64,000 bases of DNA from Campylobacter subantarcticus LMG 24377 (GTDB lineage Bacteria; Campylobacterota; Campylobacteria; Campylobacterales; Campylobacteraceae). The stretch covers positions 62,001 through 126,000 of the forward strand of contig NZ_CP007773.1 in NCBI RefSeq assembly GCF_000816305.1, written 5' to 3'. The notes under the pieces are model-generated. The model saw only the letters and a program-made list of their open reading frames with translations, did no database searches and was not told the DNA's origin. The stretch's first letter is position 1, and every line of letters starts with the position of its first letter. This document shows positions 30,293 to 39,046 of the stretch, piece after piece. The translations under genes were made by a program, and so were the position numbers.

Positions 30293-30919
30293 ATGGGTGT
30301 AAATGAAGAAGAATTTATAAAAAGTATAAATTGGCAAAAGGTTGATGGGCTTGTTCCGGTGATCATTCAAGATTACCACTCGTGTGAAGTTTTAATGCAA
30401 GGTTATATGAACGAAGAAGCTTTAAAAGAAAGCTTTAAACATCAAAAAGTTGTGTTTTACTCACGCACTAAAGAGCGTTTGTGGATGAAAGGTGAGCAAA
30501 GTGGGAATTTCTTGCATATCATAGATATGGGACTTGATTGTGATAGAGATTGTATTTTAATCCTTGTAAAAGCTCAAGGCGCTACTTGTCATACAGGCGA
30601 TACTTCTTGTTTTGAAACGCTTTCTAAAAAAGCTGATTTTGTATTTTTATCACGCCTTGAAAAGCTCATTTATTCAAGAAAAAATGCTACCCCAAATTCT
30701 TCTTATACAGCTGAACTTTTTGCAAAAGGCACTAAACGCATCGCACAAAAAGTAGGTGAAGAAGGCGTTGAAACCGCTTTAGCTGCTACTGTTAAAGATA
30801 AAGATGAATTAATCTGCGAAGCAGCAGACTTGCTTTATCATTTAGATGTTTTATTGGCTGATGCGGATTTGAGTTTAAATGATGTGATTGCTAAATTAAA
30901 AGAAAGAAATAAAAGTTAA
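30293..30919 (+). CDS. hisI: Bifunctional PR-AMP cyclohydrolase / PR-ATP pyrophosphatase
   Basis: A 208-residue HisIE fusion. The cyclohydrolase part has VLMQGYMNEEALKES, the WMKGEQSGNF motif, the zinc-binding LDCDRDCIL and GATCHTGDTSCF. The pyrophosphatase part has the helical KVGEEGVETALAATVKD motif. It is the last his gene. Its stop codon is part of the 5' arm of a hairpin and of an 84-nt inverted repeat shared with 35255-35338. Confidence 0.97.
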   Translation: MGVNEEEFIKSINWQKVDGLVPVIIQDYHSCEVLMQGYMNEEALKESFKHQKVVFYSRTKERLWMKGEQSGNFLHIIDMGLDCDRDCILILVKAQGATCHTGDTSCFETLSKKADFVFLSRLEKLIYSRKNATPNSSYTAELFAKGTKRIAQKVGEEGVETALAATVKDKDELICEAADLLYHLDVLLADADLSLNDVIAKLKERNKS

Positions 30920-30998
30920 GCGTGATTTCTCACGCTTAATTAAGCAATATTTTTGAAAAGATTCACTGACTATATCGAGTAATTTTAAAAAAACTTTA
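30915..30998 (+). repeat. Left arm of an 84-nt inverted repeat
   Basis: This segment is repeated in inverse orientation at 35255-35338. By eye, 74 of 84 positions match without gaps, including a perfect 33-nt core (30935-30967 with 35286-35318). The arm begins at the hisI stop codon, covers the hisI terminator hairpin and runs into the intergenic DNA before the NYN gene. No transposase lies between the arms. Confidence 0.9.
30916..30939 (+). terminator. Terminator hairpin after hisI
   Basis: TTAAGCGTGA (30916-30925) and TCACGCTTAA (30930-30939) form a perfect 10-bp stem with the loop TTTC. A T-run follows only at 30950. The same hairpin, with two compensated base-pair changes, occurs in the right repeat arm. 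It is the likely end of the his transcript. Confidence 0.7.
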
Positions 30999-31052
30999 CA
31001 AAATTTTACAAATGTCTTTTTGAAAAGTTATAGCAATTTTAATTTATTATGT

Positions 31053-31058
31053 TATAAT
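31053..31058 (+). promoter_or_regulatory. Putative -10 box for the NYN gene
   Basis: TATAAT within GTTATAATAAAT lies 84 nt upstream of the first ATG of the NYN gene. A transcript from here would start near 31065 and carry the 31071-31121 hairpin as its leader. Confidence 0.5.
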
Positions 31059-31070
31059 AAATCATCATTG

Positions 31071-31121
31071 CATAGCGAGAAGTCGTCTAGCCGTTTATTT
31101 TTAGATTGACATCTCGTTATG
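31071..31121 (+). promoter_or_regulatory. Long hairpin in the NYN gene leader
   Basis: CATAGCGAGAAGTC (31071-31084) pairs with GACATCTCGTTATG (31108-31121) over 14 positions with one mismatch and one G-U pair, enclosing a 23-nt loop that can form a further 4-bp stem. It ends 15 nt before the ATG. It is not followed by a U-run, so a regulatory leader or small RNA is more likely than a terminator. Confidence 0.55.
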
Positions 31122-31136
31122 TATAGTAGGGCTTTT

Positions 31137-31851
31137 ATGAATAATTTTAGTGAAGATATAAACTTTTCTGTTATACAGCCTAGAAAAACTGCTGTTTTGG
31201 TAGATTTATCCTTTTTTATAGAAAGATATAACACTTTAAAACATATCAAAGATATGACTCCTGAAGAATTAGCTAAAAGATTATGTGTTTGAGTCTGTTA
31301 AAAGAAATAGAGATTATTTATATAGAGTCTATGTTTATGACTGCGAACCATTAAATAAAAATGTTCCTATACCGCCCATAGAAAAAACAGATAAATCATT
31401 AAATCTTGGAAAAACCGATACTTTTAAATTTAGAACTAGATTATTAGATTGTTTAAGACAGCAACCATATTTTGCTGTAAGATTGGGCGAGATTGATGAA
31501 AATAACTTCCAATGGAAAATCAAAAATTATGATAAATTTAAACAACTTTTATATAAAGAGATAGAAATCGATAGTTTAACTGAGGATGATTTTGTTTTAG
31601 ATATTAGGCAAAAAGGTGTTGATATGAAAATAGGACTAGATATTGCTACTTTATCTATAAAAAAGCAAATTGAAAAAATCATTCTTATCACTGCAGATAG
31701 TGATTTTATACCAGCTATAAAACACGCAAGAAAAGAAGGGGTTATTGTTCAGTTAGATCCTATGAGAGTTTCAAATTCTCAAATCAAAAAAGGTTTATTA
31801 GAGCATATAGATATTCTTTCATCAGTCTTTAAAAATACTAGCAATTCTTAA
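31137..31851 (+). pseudogene. NYN-domain (PIN-like) RNase gene, frameshifted
   Basis: The first frame (31137-31292) gives MNNFSEDINFSVIQPRKTAV, then LVDLSFFIERY with the first acidic residue, and stops at TGA. The rest is in the +1 frame (31285-31851): NRDYLYRVYVYDCEPLNKN and the second acidic motif LITADSDFIPAIKHARKEG. Together they make one complete NYN/DUF88 domain of about 238 residues. The junction GTGTTTGA could allow coupled restart at GTG 31285, yielding a split protein. A simple inactivating frameshift is the default view. Confidence 0.75.
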
Positions 31852-31904
31852 TTACACAATTCACATTATAAATTTATACAAGTTTTAGAAATATTTACAT
31901 TTTT

Positions 31905-31918
31905 GGAACAATTCTTGC
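31905..31918 (+). promoter_or_regulatory. Sigma54 promoter of flgE
   Basis: TTTTTGGAACAATTCTTGCT contains GG (31905-31906) and GC (31917-31918) with exactly 10 nt between, and the campylobacterial GGAA/TTGCTT form. It lies 68 nt before the flgE ATG. Campylobacter hook and rod genes are transcribed by sigma54 with the FlgSR system. Confidence 0.85.
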
Positions 31919-31959
31919 TTTTATTTTGCTAAGCAATAGAAGATTGTGAGATATTCACA

Positions 31960-31981
31960 AAGCAATATTTTTTAAAGGATT
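31960..31981 (+). repeat. Partial third copy of the inverted-repeat core
   Basis: AAAGCAATATTTTTTAAAGG just before flgE resembles AAGCAATATTTTTGAAAAG in the 33-nt repeat core and is in the same orientation as the left arm. The similarity is short and AT-rich, so chance is possible. Confidence 0.35.
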
Positions 31982-31986
31982 TAATC

Positions 31987-34437
31987 ATGATGAGATCTCT
32001 TTGGGCTGGAGTTTCAGGGCTCCAAGCACACCAATACGCAATGGATGTAGAAGGTAACAACATCGCAAATGTTAATACTTTTGGTTTTAAGTATTCTCGT
32101 GCGGATTTCTCAACACTTATGAGTCAAACATCCAAAATAGCCACAGCTCCAGATGGAGACTTAGGTGGTAAAAACCCTATGCAAGTAGGTCTTGGAGCAG
32201 GTGTAAATTCTACTACAAGAATACATTCTCAAGGTAATATCCAAACTACAGACAAAAATACAGACTTAGCTATAAATGGAGATGGATTTTTCATCGTATC
32301 AAACGATGGTGGAACTACTCAGTTTTTTACTCGTGCAGGGGACTTTAAAACCGATGCAGTAGGAAATTTTGTAGATAATAACGGCTACACAGTCCAAGGG
32401 TGGAATTACAATCAAGAAACAGGACAAATAGATTCTTCAAAATCAGTAGAAGATATAGTCATCCCACCTGGTATGAGTATGCCAGCTAAAGCAAGTACTG
32501 TGGTGAGTCTTACTGCAAATTTGGATAGTGGTAATAGTTTGGGTTCAAATGCTTCTGCTAAACGCCCTATCTATGCTCTTGATTCTACTCATGGTAAAAG
32601 AAATGATATAGGTAAAGATATAAATGAAAATGATAGAGGCCATACAGAATTTTACACTACTTCTAAAAGTGGAGCCCAAGTAACCGAAAAAGGTGTGGAT
32701 ATGGGTGTAGTATTTAACGCTCAAGGTGAGGGCTTAAACCTACGCGATGGACAAGGTATTTGGGTAAGTTATGCAGATGCTAAGCATACATCAAATGTAA
32801 AAATGGATAAAGATTTACCATCAGATCCTACCAAATGGGAGCAAAATCAAACTTATACTTTTTGGGGTTATGAAGGAGGCGGAGAAGCCGTTTTAGATAT
32901 AACCATCAATGGAGTTCGCATTGAAGCAAAGGGTGTGGGTAAAGATACTTTTTTAAATGCTATCAATGCTAAGACAGCTGAAACAGGAGTGGTAGCTTCT
33001 ATAGTGAATAATCAATTTGTATTCACTAATGATAATAGCACCGGAACCACAGCAAAATCTAAAAATTTAGATATTACAGTAGGTGGCGAAAATACAGTGG
33101 GTTATCAAGTTAGAGTTAATCAAAAAGTTGAAAATAATGTAACTCCAGATCAAGCACTTCAAGTTAATGCTACTGCTTTTAATAACAATCCACAAGCAGC
33201 TATTTTAGGAACAACTGAAAATAATCAATTCAAAAACAGCGTTCAAGTGGTAACTGCTCATGAGTATATCTATAGTAAAAATGGAGTAGACATAGGGCCA
33301 AATCCAAATCCGGGTGCAAATCCACCAGCTAATGCAAATATGCCAACTGCGAATGGTCAAAGAAGGTTTCATACTACTGAAGACTTAAGAGAGCTTTTGC
33401 AAAGAGATGCAAGATGGGGTGTGGATTATGATGGTGATGGCTCGTTGGAAAATATAAACAATGGTGATGCTAAAGGAGAAGATGCTAATCCTTTAGTGGA
33501 AGTAGTAGTAGAAAGCGATGGTAGGTTTAAAATCACCAATCCTACAGGTGGCAAAGATATGACTTTTAAAGTTACAGGCTATTCTAATGAAGCAAATAAA
33601 ATCGCTACAAATGATAAATTCACAGCGATGTTTAGTGCCTTAGATGGAAATTTCAACGCAGGAAATAATGAAAAATACTCTCAAGACATGTATTTATCAG
33701 CGCATACTGCGAGTATAGAAATTTTTGATTCTTTGGGAAGTAGGCATGAATTAACTGTTCAATTTACTAAAGAAACTAAAACTGCAGATGGTGGGGCTGA
33801 ATGGTCCATCATCATTTCAGTTCCTGAACCTGCTGAGATTAATTTTAGTGGAGATGGAGCTCCAGGAAATATTTTAGTGGGTAATTTAAAATTTGGAAAT
33901 GATGGCTCTTTACAAAGTTATACTCCAAATGTGATCAATTTTACAGGAAATAACGGCTCAAAACCTGATCAAGTAGTAAAACTTGACTTTGGAACAACTG
34001 GAGCTTTTAATGGTTTAACAAGCTATGATAAAGACTCAGCCACTACAAAACAAGAAACAGACGGATACACAGGCGGTAATCTAAAGCCAGATGCGTTAAG
34101 AACAGATGAAAATGGTTATGTGTATGGAGAATTTACAAATGGAAAAACTCTAGCTTTAGCTAAAGTAGCACTTGCATCTTTCCCAAATAATATGGGTCTT
34201 GAAGAAATGGGCAATAACCTTTTCAAAGCTACTGCAAACTCAGGAACTCCTACCATAGGACATGCTGGAGAAGGTGGTAGAGGAGGATTAAAATCTTCTG
34301 CGATAGAGATGTCGAATGTGGATTTGAGTCGTTCATTAACTCAGCTTATCGTTATACAAAGAGGATATCAAGCAAGTTCTAAGACTATCACTACAAGTGA
34401 TCAGCTTTTAAATACTTTGCTTCAATTAAAACAATAA
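31987..34437 (+). CDS. flgE: Flagellar hook protein FlgE
   Basis: An 816-residue hook subunit. The N-terminal D0 part [20 protein letters not shown] and [18 protein letters not shown], and the C-terminal [20 protein letters not shown], are the conserved coiled-coil ends of hook/rod proteins. The long middle (about residues 180-640) is rich in Asn, Asp, Gly and Thr and is the surface-exposed variable part seen in Campylobacter hooks. It has no signal peptide, being exported by the flagellar type III apparatus. It is transcribed alone from a sigma54 promoter. Confidence 0.95.
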   Translation: MMRSLWAGVSGLQAHQYAMDVEGNNIANVNTFGFKYSRADFSTLMSQTSKIATAPDGDLGGKNPMQVGLGAGVNSTTRIHSQGNIQTTDKNTDLAINGDGFFIVSNDGGTTQFFTRAGDFKTDAVGNFVDNNGYTVQGWNYNQETGQIDSSKSVEDIVIPPGMSMPAKASTVVSLTANLDSGNSLGSNASAKRPIYALDSTHGKRNDIGKDINENDRGHTEFYTTSKSGAQVTEKGVDMGVVFNAQGEGLNLRDGQGIWVSYADAKHTSNVKMDKDLPSDPTKWEQNQTYTFWGYEGGGEAVLDITINGVRIEAKGVGKDTFLNAINAKTAETGVVASIVNNQFVFTNDNSTGTTAKSKNLDITVGGENTVGYQVRVNQKVENNVTPDQALQVNATAFNNNPQAAILGTTENNQFKNSVQVVTAHEYIYSKNGVDIGPNPNPGANPPANANMPTANGQRRFHTTEDLRELLQRDARWGVDYDGDGSLENINNGDAKGEDANPLVEVVVESDGRFKITNPTGGKDMTFKVTGYSNEANKIATNDKFTAMFSALDGNFNAGNNEKYSQDMYLSAHTASIEIFDSLGSRHELTVQFTKETKTADGGAEWSIIISVPEPAEINFSGDGAPGNILVGNLKFGNDGSLQSYTPNVINFTGNNGSKPDQVVKLDFGTTGAFNGLTSYDKDSATTKQETDGYTGGNLKPDALRTDENGYVYGEFTNGKTLALAKVALASFPNNMGLEEMGNNLFKATANSGTPTIGHAGEGGRGGLKSSAIEMSNVDLSRSLTQLIVIQRGYQASSKTITTSDQLLNTLLQLKQ

Positions 34438-34603
34438 TTCTAACCCAAGGTTTTAAAGCCTTGGGATCAAGCTTTACAAGGTTATCGAGGTAGCCTTGTA
34501 ATACTTGATAGCCTTGAAGCCTTCAATCTATTGCTAACTCACTTCTTTTTTGCCTTAAGGAGTGGGTAGCATGATTTGTATATCGACAAAATAAAATAAA
34601 ATT
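34438..34603 (+). other. Multi-hairpin 3' region after flgE
   Basis: No gene is seen here. The segment has a terminator-like hairpin (34444-34450 with 34459-34465, CCCAAGG/CCTTGGG), a second possible stem CAAGG (34478-34482) with CCTTG (34494-34498), and a third pairing 34533-34543 with 34561-34570 around a pyrimidine-rich loop. It separates flgE from the convergent kinase gene. The first hairpin lacks a strong U-run. A stable 3' RNA is possible. Confidence 0.5.
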
Positions 34604-35185
34604 TTATGAGCTTTGATTTTTAAAATTTATCATTAGTGGTTCTAGCCATTTAGTGGTTTCAAATACTTCTAGTTTGTTGTTTTTAAATTCTAAGAGTTTT
34701 TTATAATTTTGAGTATTGTCAAAAATAGTGATGTGATTGCAAAATTTTGCAATGATGTTAAAATTTTTTAAAGACTCGTGGTATCTTTTTTCTATGAGTT
34801 CTTCTTTTATATCGTGTCCACCCTTAGCCACGCGAATCTTAACTCTTTGTTTTGCTGTGCTTGGAGAATCCAATCCTATATAGTAAAGGTTTATAGTGTA
34901 AGAATTTTTTTGTAACTTTTTGAATAAAGATAAAATACTAGTGCCACAAAGTGTAGTTTCTTGGTTAAAATCATAAGCTTTTTTGATATAGTTTTCACGC
35001 ATTTTAATGGCTATCCTTGAAGCTCTAAATTGATCTTCTTGATTTTTCCAATCGCCAAAACTACTTACAATCTCATCGATGTTGATTCTAAGCCCAAAAT
35101 CTTTGCTTTTTTCAAGTTCATTATAATATAAGGTAGTTTTTCCAGATCCATTAACTCCTGCAAAAATAGTAGCTATTTTTTTCAT
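34604..35185 (-). CDS. Zeta-toxin-like P-loop kinase, orphan
   Basis: A 193-residue P-loop protein. The Walker A motif is GVNGSGKTT at residues 10-18, then INIDEIVSSFGDW, the TTLCGTSIL segment and the basic RVKIRVAKGGHDI. This is the pattern of zeta-toxin/COG4185 kinases, some of which phosphorylate UDP-GlcNAc. No small antitoxin gene is adjacent on either strand, so it may be a non-toxic relative. It lies inside the inverted-repeat-bounded module, convergent with flgE. Confidence 0.75.
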   Translation of the reverse strand: MKKIATIFAGVNGSGKTTLYYNELEKSKDFGLRINIDEIVSSFGDWKNQEDQFRASRIAIKMRENYIKKAYDFNQETTLCGTSILSLFKKLQKNSYTINLYYIGLDSPSTAKQRVKIRVAKGGHDIKEELIEKRYHESLKNFNIIAKFCNHITIFDNTQNYKKLLEFKNNKLEVFETTKWLEPLMINFKNQSS

Positions 35186-35254
35186 TGATAAAGCCTTTGT
35201 TGAATGATGTGAAATTTTAACATAAATTGTTTATAAGCATTTTGAAAACAAATA

Positions 35255-35338
35255 TAAAGTTTTTTCACAAATACACGATATAGCTAGTGAATCTTTTCAA
35301 AAATATTGCTTAATTAAGTGCGAGAAATCGCACTTAAC
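35255..35338 (-). repeat. Right arm of the 84-nt inverted repeat
   Basis: This is the inverse copy of 30915-30998. It covers the last 25 nt of the Bcr/CflA gene and the DNA beyond it, toward the zeta-like gene. The hairpin (stem AAGTGCGA/TCGCACTT on the minus strand) differs from the left arm by two base pairs changed on both sides, so pairing is preserved. Confidence 0.9.
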
Positions 35339-36555
35339 TTCTTTTTGATTTTATTTAACTTTCTTTTATTGGTTAATCTTAAATACGAAACTAAAGATAA
35401 AAATGCACAAGTGCCTAAAATAACTGATAAAAATATAGGTGTATTCGCATTTAAAAGACTGACAAAAAATGCCATCATGCCTGCCATGGCAAATTGCGCT
35501 CCACCTAAGAGCGCTGAAGCACTTCCTGCGTTTTGTTTTGATCTTGCCATAGCTAAGGTTGTAGTATTTGGCAGGATAAAGCCTAAGCTTGCTATGATAA
35601 AGCACAAAGGAATTTCAAAAACCCAAAAGCCTAAATCAAAAGTTGCTCCTAAAATGAGTAAAAAAGTTAAAAAAGTAATCATCATAAGTGCTCTAGGGAG
35701 TATATAATAAGGAGAAAATCTAAGGACTAATCTTGCATTGATGTTGGCACATATAACAAAACTTAAAGCATGCGCTCCAAAAAGTGCGGCATATTGTTGA
35801 GGGCTAAGCTCAAAAAAACGCGTAAAAACAAAAGATGAGCCAGTTAAATAAGCAAAAAATCCCGCAAAGATTAAATTGCCACAAAGTAAATATGCCACAA
35901 AACGACGATCTTTTAAGACTTTTTTGTAACTTTTCGTAACTTCCTTGTGATTGAATGTTTTATTTTGAGTGTTGTGGTTGCTTTCCTTAAGTGCAAAAAT
36001 AACAAGTAAAAATAAAATAAACCCTAAGATGAATAGTGTCAAAAATATACTACGCCAAGAAAAAAATTCTAGCAAAATTCCGCCAAAGGTAGGAGAGAGC
36101 ATAGGAGCTAAAGAAGTAAAAACCATCATTAAAGCATAAACTCCTGCTGCTTCTTTAAGCTCAAAAACATCATTTACTATAGCCCTTGCTACGACTACGC
36201 CCACACAACCTCCCAAAGCTTCAAAAAAACGCAAAGCTATAAAAGCATGAATGGAATCAACCAAAACACAAGCAATACTTGAAGAAATGAAAATAAAAAG
36301 TCCTATATATAAGGGTTTTTTTCTGCCATATACATCACTTAATGGCCCATAAAAAAGCTGACCTAAAGAAAAGGCTATGAAAAAACTTGCAAGGGAAAGT
36401 TGAGTATAAAAAGAATTGGTTTGAAAGCTTTTTTCTACTTCATTTAGTGCAGGTAAATACATATCAGTTGAAAGTGGCGCTATGGCAGACAAAAAGCCTA
36501 GTATGAAAATGAGTTTGATTTTTTCAAAACCTTTGATTTGCGTGTGCTTTTGCAT
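35314..36555 (-). CDS. Bcr/CflA-family drug efflux transporter (MFS)
   Basis: A 413-residue, 12-segment inner-membrane exporter. APLSTDMYLPALNEVEKSF in the first segment and GPLSDVYGRKKPL in the first cytosolic loop are typical of the Bcr/CflA drug/H+ antiporters. The start at 36555 (MQKHTQIKGFEKI) follows AGGACTT; the upstream ATG at 36591 has no ribosome-binding site. The last residues (LSAISRT) and the stop are encoded by the inverted-repeat arm, so its original C-terminus may have been replaced. Confidence 0.88.
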   Translation of the reverse strand: MQKHTQIKGFEKIKLIFILGFLSAIAPLSTDMYLPALNEVEKSFQTNSFYTQLSLASFFIAFSLGQLFYGPLSDVYGRKKPLYIGLFIFISSSIACVLVDSIHAFIALRFFEALGGCVGVVVARAIVNDVFELKEAAGVYALMMVFTSLAPMLSPTFGGILLEFFSWRSIFLTLFILGFILFLLVIFALKESNHNTQNKTFNHKEVTKSYKKVLKDRRFVAYLLCGNLIFAGFFAYLTGSSFVFTRFFELSPQQYAALFGAHALSFVICANINARLVLRFSPYYILPRALMMITFLTFLLILGATFDLGFWVFEIPLCFIIASLGFILPNTTTLAMARSKQNAGSASALLGGAQFAMAGMMAFFVSLLNANTPIFLSVILGTCAFLSLVSYLRLTNKRKLNKIKKKLSAISRT

Positions 36556-36671
36556 ATGAAGTCCTATGATTTTTTTATCATTGTATAGCAAAAAGTCTAA
36601 AATAAATAATAATTTACATTTTTTAAAGGCAAATAAGATAAAATTAAACTAAAAATAATCAAGGAAAAGTT

Positions 36672-36947
36672 ATGAATATGCCTTTTAGTGATGAGGAGTT
36701 AATCGAACCTGTCAAAGCAAGTTTGGCTAAAACCATGCATATTTTAGAAAATGATGGCGGGGGACTTGATTTTTTGGGTGTTAAAAATGGTGTAGTTTAT
36801 GTGAAGTTAATCGGAGCTTGTCATGGCTGTCCTTCAAGTGGAACAACTTTAAAATACGGATTAGAAAAGCAGCTTAAAATCGACATACATCCAGATATCA
36901 CCATAGTAAATTTAGTAGGTGGAGAAAGCGAATTTGCAAAATTATAA
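36672..36947 (+). CDS. NifU C-terminal-domain (Nfu) iron-sulfur protein
   Basis: A 91-residue Nfu domain with the Fe-S cluster-carrying C-x2-C in LIGACHGCPSSGTTLK. VKASLAKTMHILENDGGGL is the conserved N-terminal helix. It delivers Fe-S clusters to client proteins in the cytoplasm. It overlaps the next gene and opens a run of same-strand genes up to the iam operon. Confidence 0.9.
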   Translation: MNMPFSDEELIEPVKASLAKTMHILENDGGGLDFLGVKNGVVYVKLIGACHGCPSSGTTLKYGLEKQLKIDIHPDITIVNLVGGESEFAKL

Positions 36948-37473
36948 AAAAATAGCCATAGAGTGTTTTTATAAAAAAGATTTTAAAAATGCCAAGATGT
37001 ATTTTTCTCTTGCGTATGAAAAGCATAAAAATAAAAGGCTTTTAACTTTTATCAATATTTGCGACTTAGCGTTAAAAAGCCCTGAAGAAGCGTTTGTGTT
37101 TTTTGAATTTTTTATGCAAAATTATAAAAATACTAAAGTAGATAAAGACTTAGAAAAACTTATTAATCTTAGTCAAAGTGTGCAGTATGAAGAAGATAGT
37201 GAGGATTTTGAAGGTTTGAGTTATCAAGATTTTTTATTTAGTGAAGCAAAAGTTGGATTTAAACAAGCTTTGGAAAATGTTATAATATCTAATAAACTTA
37301 TCATTAATGATAAAGAAGATTTTGTGGATTTTTTAGAAAAGCTTTTAGAACATGGTTATAAAGATATGCTTGTTGCTTATATGGAAGATGTTTCGGCGCA
37401 TTTTTATTCTAATTATAGATTTATCAAGCTTAGTGAGAAAATCAAGGAATTAAATTATGATAGTAAGGATTGA
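36934..37473 (+). CDS. Conserved hypothetical helical protein
   Basis: A soluble, helical, acidic protein of about 179 residues. The N-terminal [20 protein letters not shown] and the following AYEKHKNKR look like TPR-style repeats, and the end is Lys/Asp-rich. TTG 36934 follows GGAG at 36921 by 9 nt; GTG 36919 is an alternative in the same frame. It overlaps nfu and murE (17 nt), a position shared with a C. jejuni hypothetical gene. Function unknown. Confidence 0.75.
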   Translation: MQNYKKIAIECFYKKDFKNAKMYFSLAYEKHKNKRLLTFINICDLALKSPEEAFVFFEFFMQNYKNTKVDKDLEKLINLSQSVQYEEDSEDFEGLSYQDFLFSEAKVGFKQALENVIISNKLIINDKEDFVDFLEKLLEHGYKDMLVAYMEDVSAHFYSNYRFIKLSEKIKELNYDSKD

Positions 37474-38740
37474 TAATACTTTTATTTGTGATAATTCTAA
37501 CGAATGTGAAAAAGGGTGTTATTTTTTAAAAACTGCACAAAATGAAAAATTTCTTCATCAGGCTTTAGAAAAAGAAGCAAAGATTATCAGTATTGATGAG
37601 GTTAAAAAGCTTTTAAATATCGATGAAAATATCCAAATTATAGGCATTACAGGAACCAATGGTAAAACAACCACCGCAGGTGCGATTTATTCTATTTTGC
37701 TTGATTTGGGTTATAAATGTGCTTTGATGGGAACTAGGGGAAGTTATATCAATGATAAAAATATCGCTCCAAAAGGCTTAACTACTGCTCCTATTTTGCA
37801 AACTTTAGAACTTTTGTCTTTAGCATCCAAGGAAAAATGTGAATTTTTAATCATGGAAGTAAGTTCGCATGCTTTGGTGCAAAACCGTATTGAAGGACTT
37901 GAGTTTAAGGCTAAAATTTTTACTAATATCACTCAAGATCATTTAGACTTTCATGGAAATTTTGAAAATTATAAACAAGCAAAAGAAAGTTTTTTTACCG
38001 ATGAGTGTATGAAATTTATCAACAAAGATGCAAAAGCTATTAATTTTAATGTTAAAGGTGCTTTTACTTATGGAGTGGAAAATCCAAGCTATTATCACAT
38101 CAAAGCTTATGCTTTAAAAAATGGCATAGAAGCGGTAGTAAATTTTGGCAAAGAAAATTTTATGATTGACTCTTCTTTGGTGGGACTTTTTAATCTTTAT
38201 AATCTTTTAGCTGCAAGTGCTTGTGTGAATGAACTTGTTAAGCCAAATTTAAAAGAGCTTGAAAAGGCTATTGGTAATTTTGGTGGCATAGAAGGTAGAA
38301 TGCAAGTGGTTGCAAAAGATGTGATTGTAGATTTTGCACATACACCAGATGGTATAGAAAAGGTTTTAGATACTTTAAAATATCGCAATTTGATTGTGGT
38401 TTTTGGAGCGGGTGGAAATAGAGATAAAACCAAGCGTCCTTTAATGGCAAAAATTGCAAAACATTATGCTAAAACACTCATCATTACAAGCGATAATCCT
38501 CGCTTTGAAGAGCCCATGGATATTATTAGTGATATTTTAAGTGGTGTAGAAAAAGATGAAAGCATTCTAGTAGAATGTGATAGAAAAGAAGCGATTAAAA
38601 AAGCTTTAAAACTTAAAACAAAAGATGATTTTGTGGTGATTTTAGGTAAGGGTGATGAAACTTATCAAGAAATTAAGGGTGTAAAATACCCTTTTAATGA
38701 TAAAGAAGCAGTATTAGAGATATTAAATGAAGGAAAATAA
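37457..38740 (+). CDS. murE: UDP-MurNAc-tripeptide synthetase (meso-DAP-adding)
   Basis: A 427-residue Mur ligase adding the third amino acid to the peptidoglycan stem peptide. The ATP loop is [27 protein letters not shown] and [12 protein letters not shown] are family motifs. [10 protein letters not shown] carries DNPR, the motif for meso-diaminopimelate selection. It is somewhat shorter than enterobacterial MurE at the N-terminus. It abuts the YbaB gene. Confidence 0.95.
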   Translation: MIVRIDNTFICDNSNECEKGCYFLKTAQNEKFLHQALEKEAKIISIDEVKKLLNIDENIQIIGITGTNGKTTTAGAIYSILLDLGYKCALMGTRGSYINDKNIAPKGLTTAPILQTLELLSLASKEKCEFLIMEVSSHALVQNRIEGLEFKAKIFTNITQDHLDFHGNFENYKQAKESFFTDECMKFINKDAKAINFNVKGAFTYGVENPSYYHIKAYALKNGIEAVVNFGKENFMIDSSLVGLFNLYNLLAASACVNELVKPNLKELEKAIGNFGGIEGRMQVVAKDVIVDFAHTPDGIEKVLDTLKYRNLIVVFGAGGNRDKTKRPLMAKIAKHYAKTLIITSDNPRFEEPMDIISDILSGVEKDESILVECDRKEAIKKALKLKTKDDFVVILGKGDETYQEIKGVKYPFNDKEAVLEILNEGK

Positions 38741-39046
38741 ATGTTTGAAAATATGGATTTTTCTAAAATGGGTGAGCTTTTAACTAAGGCTCAAGAAAAA
38801 GCAAATGAATTAGAGCAAGAAGCTTTAAAAAAAGAATTTAGCGCAAAAAGCGGTGGTGGCTTAGTTAAAGTTAGTGCAAATGGTAAAGGCGAAATTATCG
38901 ATATAAACGTTGATGATTCTTTGCTAGAAGATAAAGAATCAATGCAAATTTTATTAATAGCTGCTATTAATGATGTGTTCAAAATGGTAGAACAAAATAA
39001 AAAATCAATGGCTAGTAATTTATTTAGCGGAATGGGAATGCTATGA
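38741..39046 (+). CDS. YbaB/EbfC nucleoid-associated protein
   Basis: A 101-residue protein with a helical N-terminus (MGELLTKAQEKANELEQEAL) and the core SGGGLVKVSANGKGEIIDIN, as in YbaB/EbfC DNA-binding proteins. It begins directly after the murE stop and overlaps the following gene by 4 nt (ATGA). Confidence 0.92.
   Translation: MFENMDFSKMGELLTKAQEKANELEQEALKKEFSAKSGGGLVKVSANGKGEIIDINVDDSLLEDKESMQILLIAAINDVFKMVEQNKKSMASNLFSGMGML

Noticed and set aside
30915-35338. Insertion sequence or transposon with terminal inverted repeats
   Set aside because: The arms are long and imperfect, overlap genes and terminators outside, and no transposase, integrase or target duplication is visible between or beside them.
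36556-36591. Longer start for the Bcr/CflA transporter
   Set aside because: No ribosome-binding site upstream of 36591, while 36555 follows AGGACTT.
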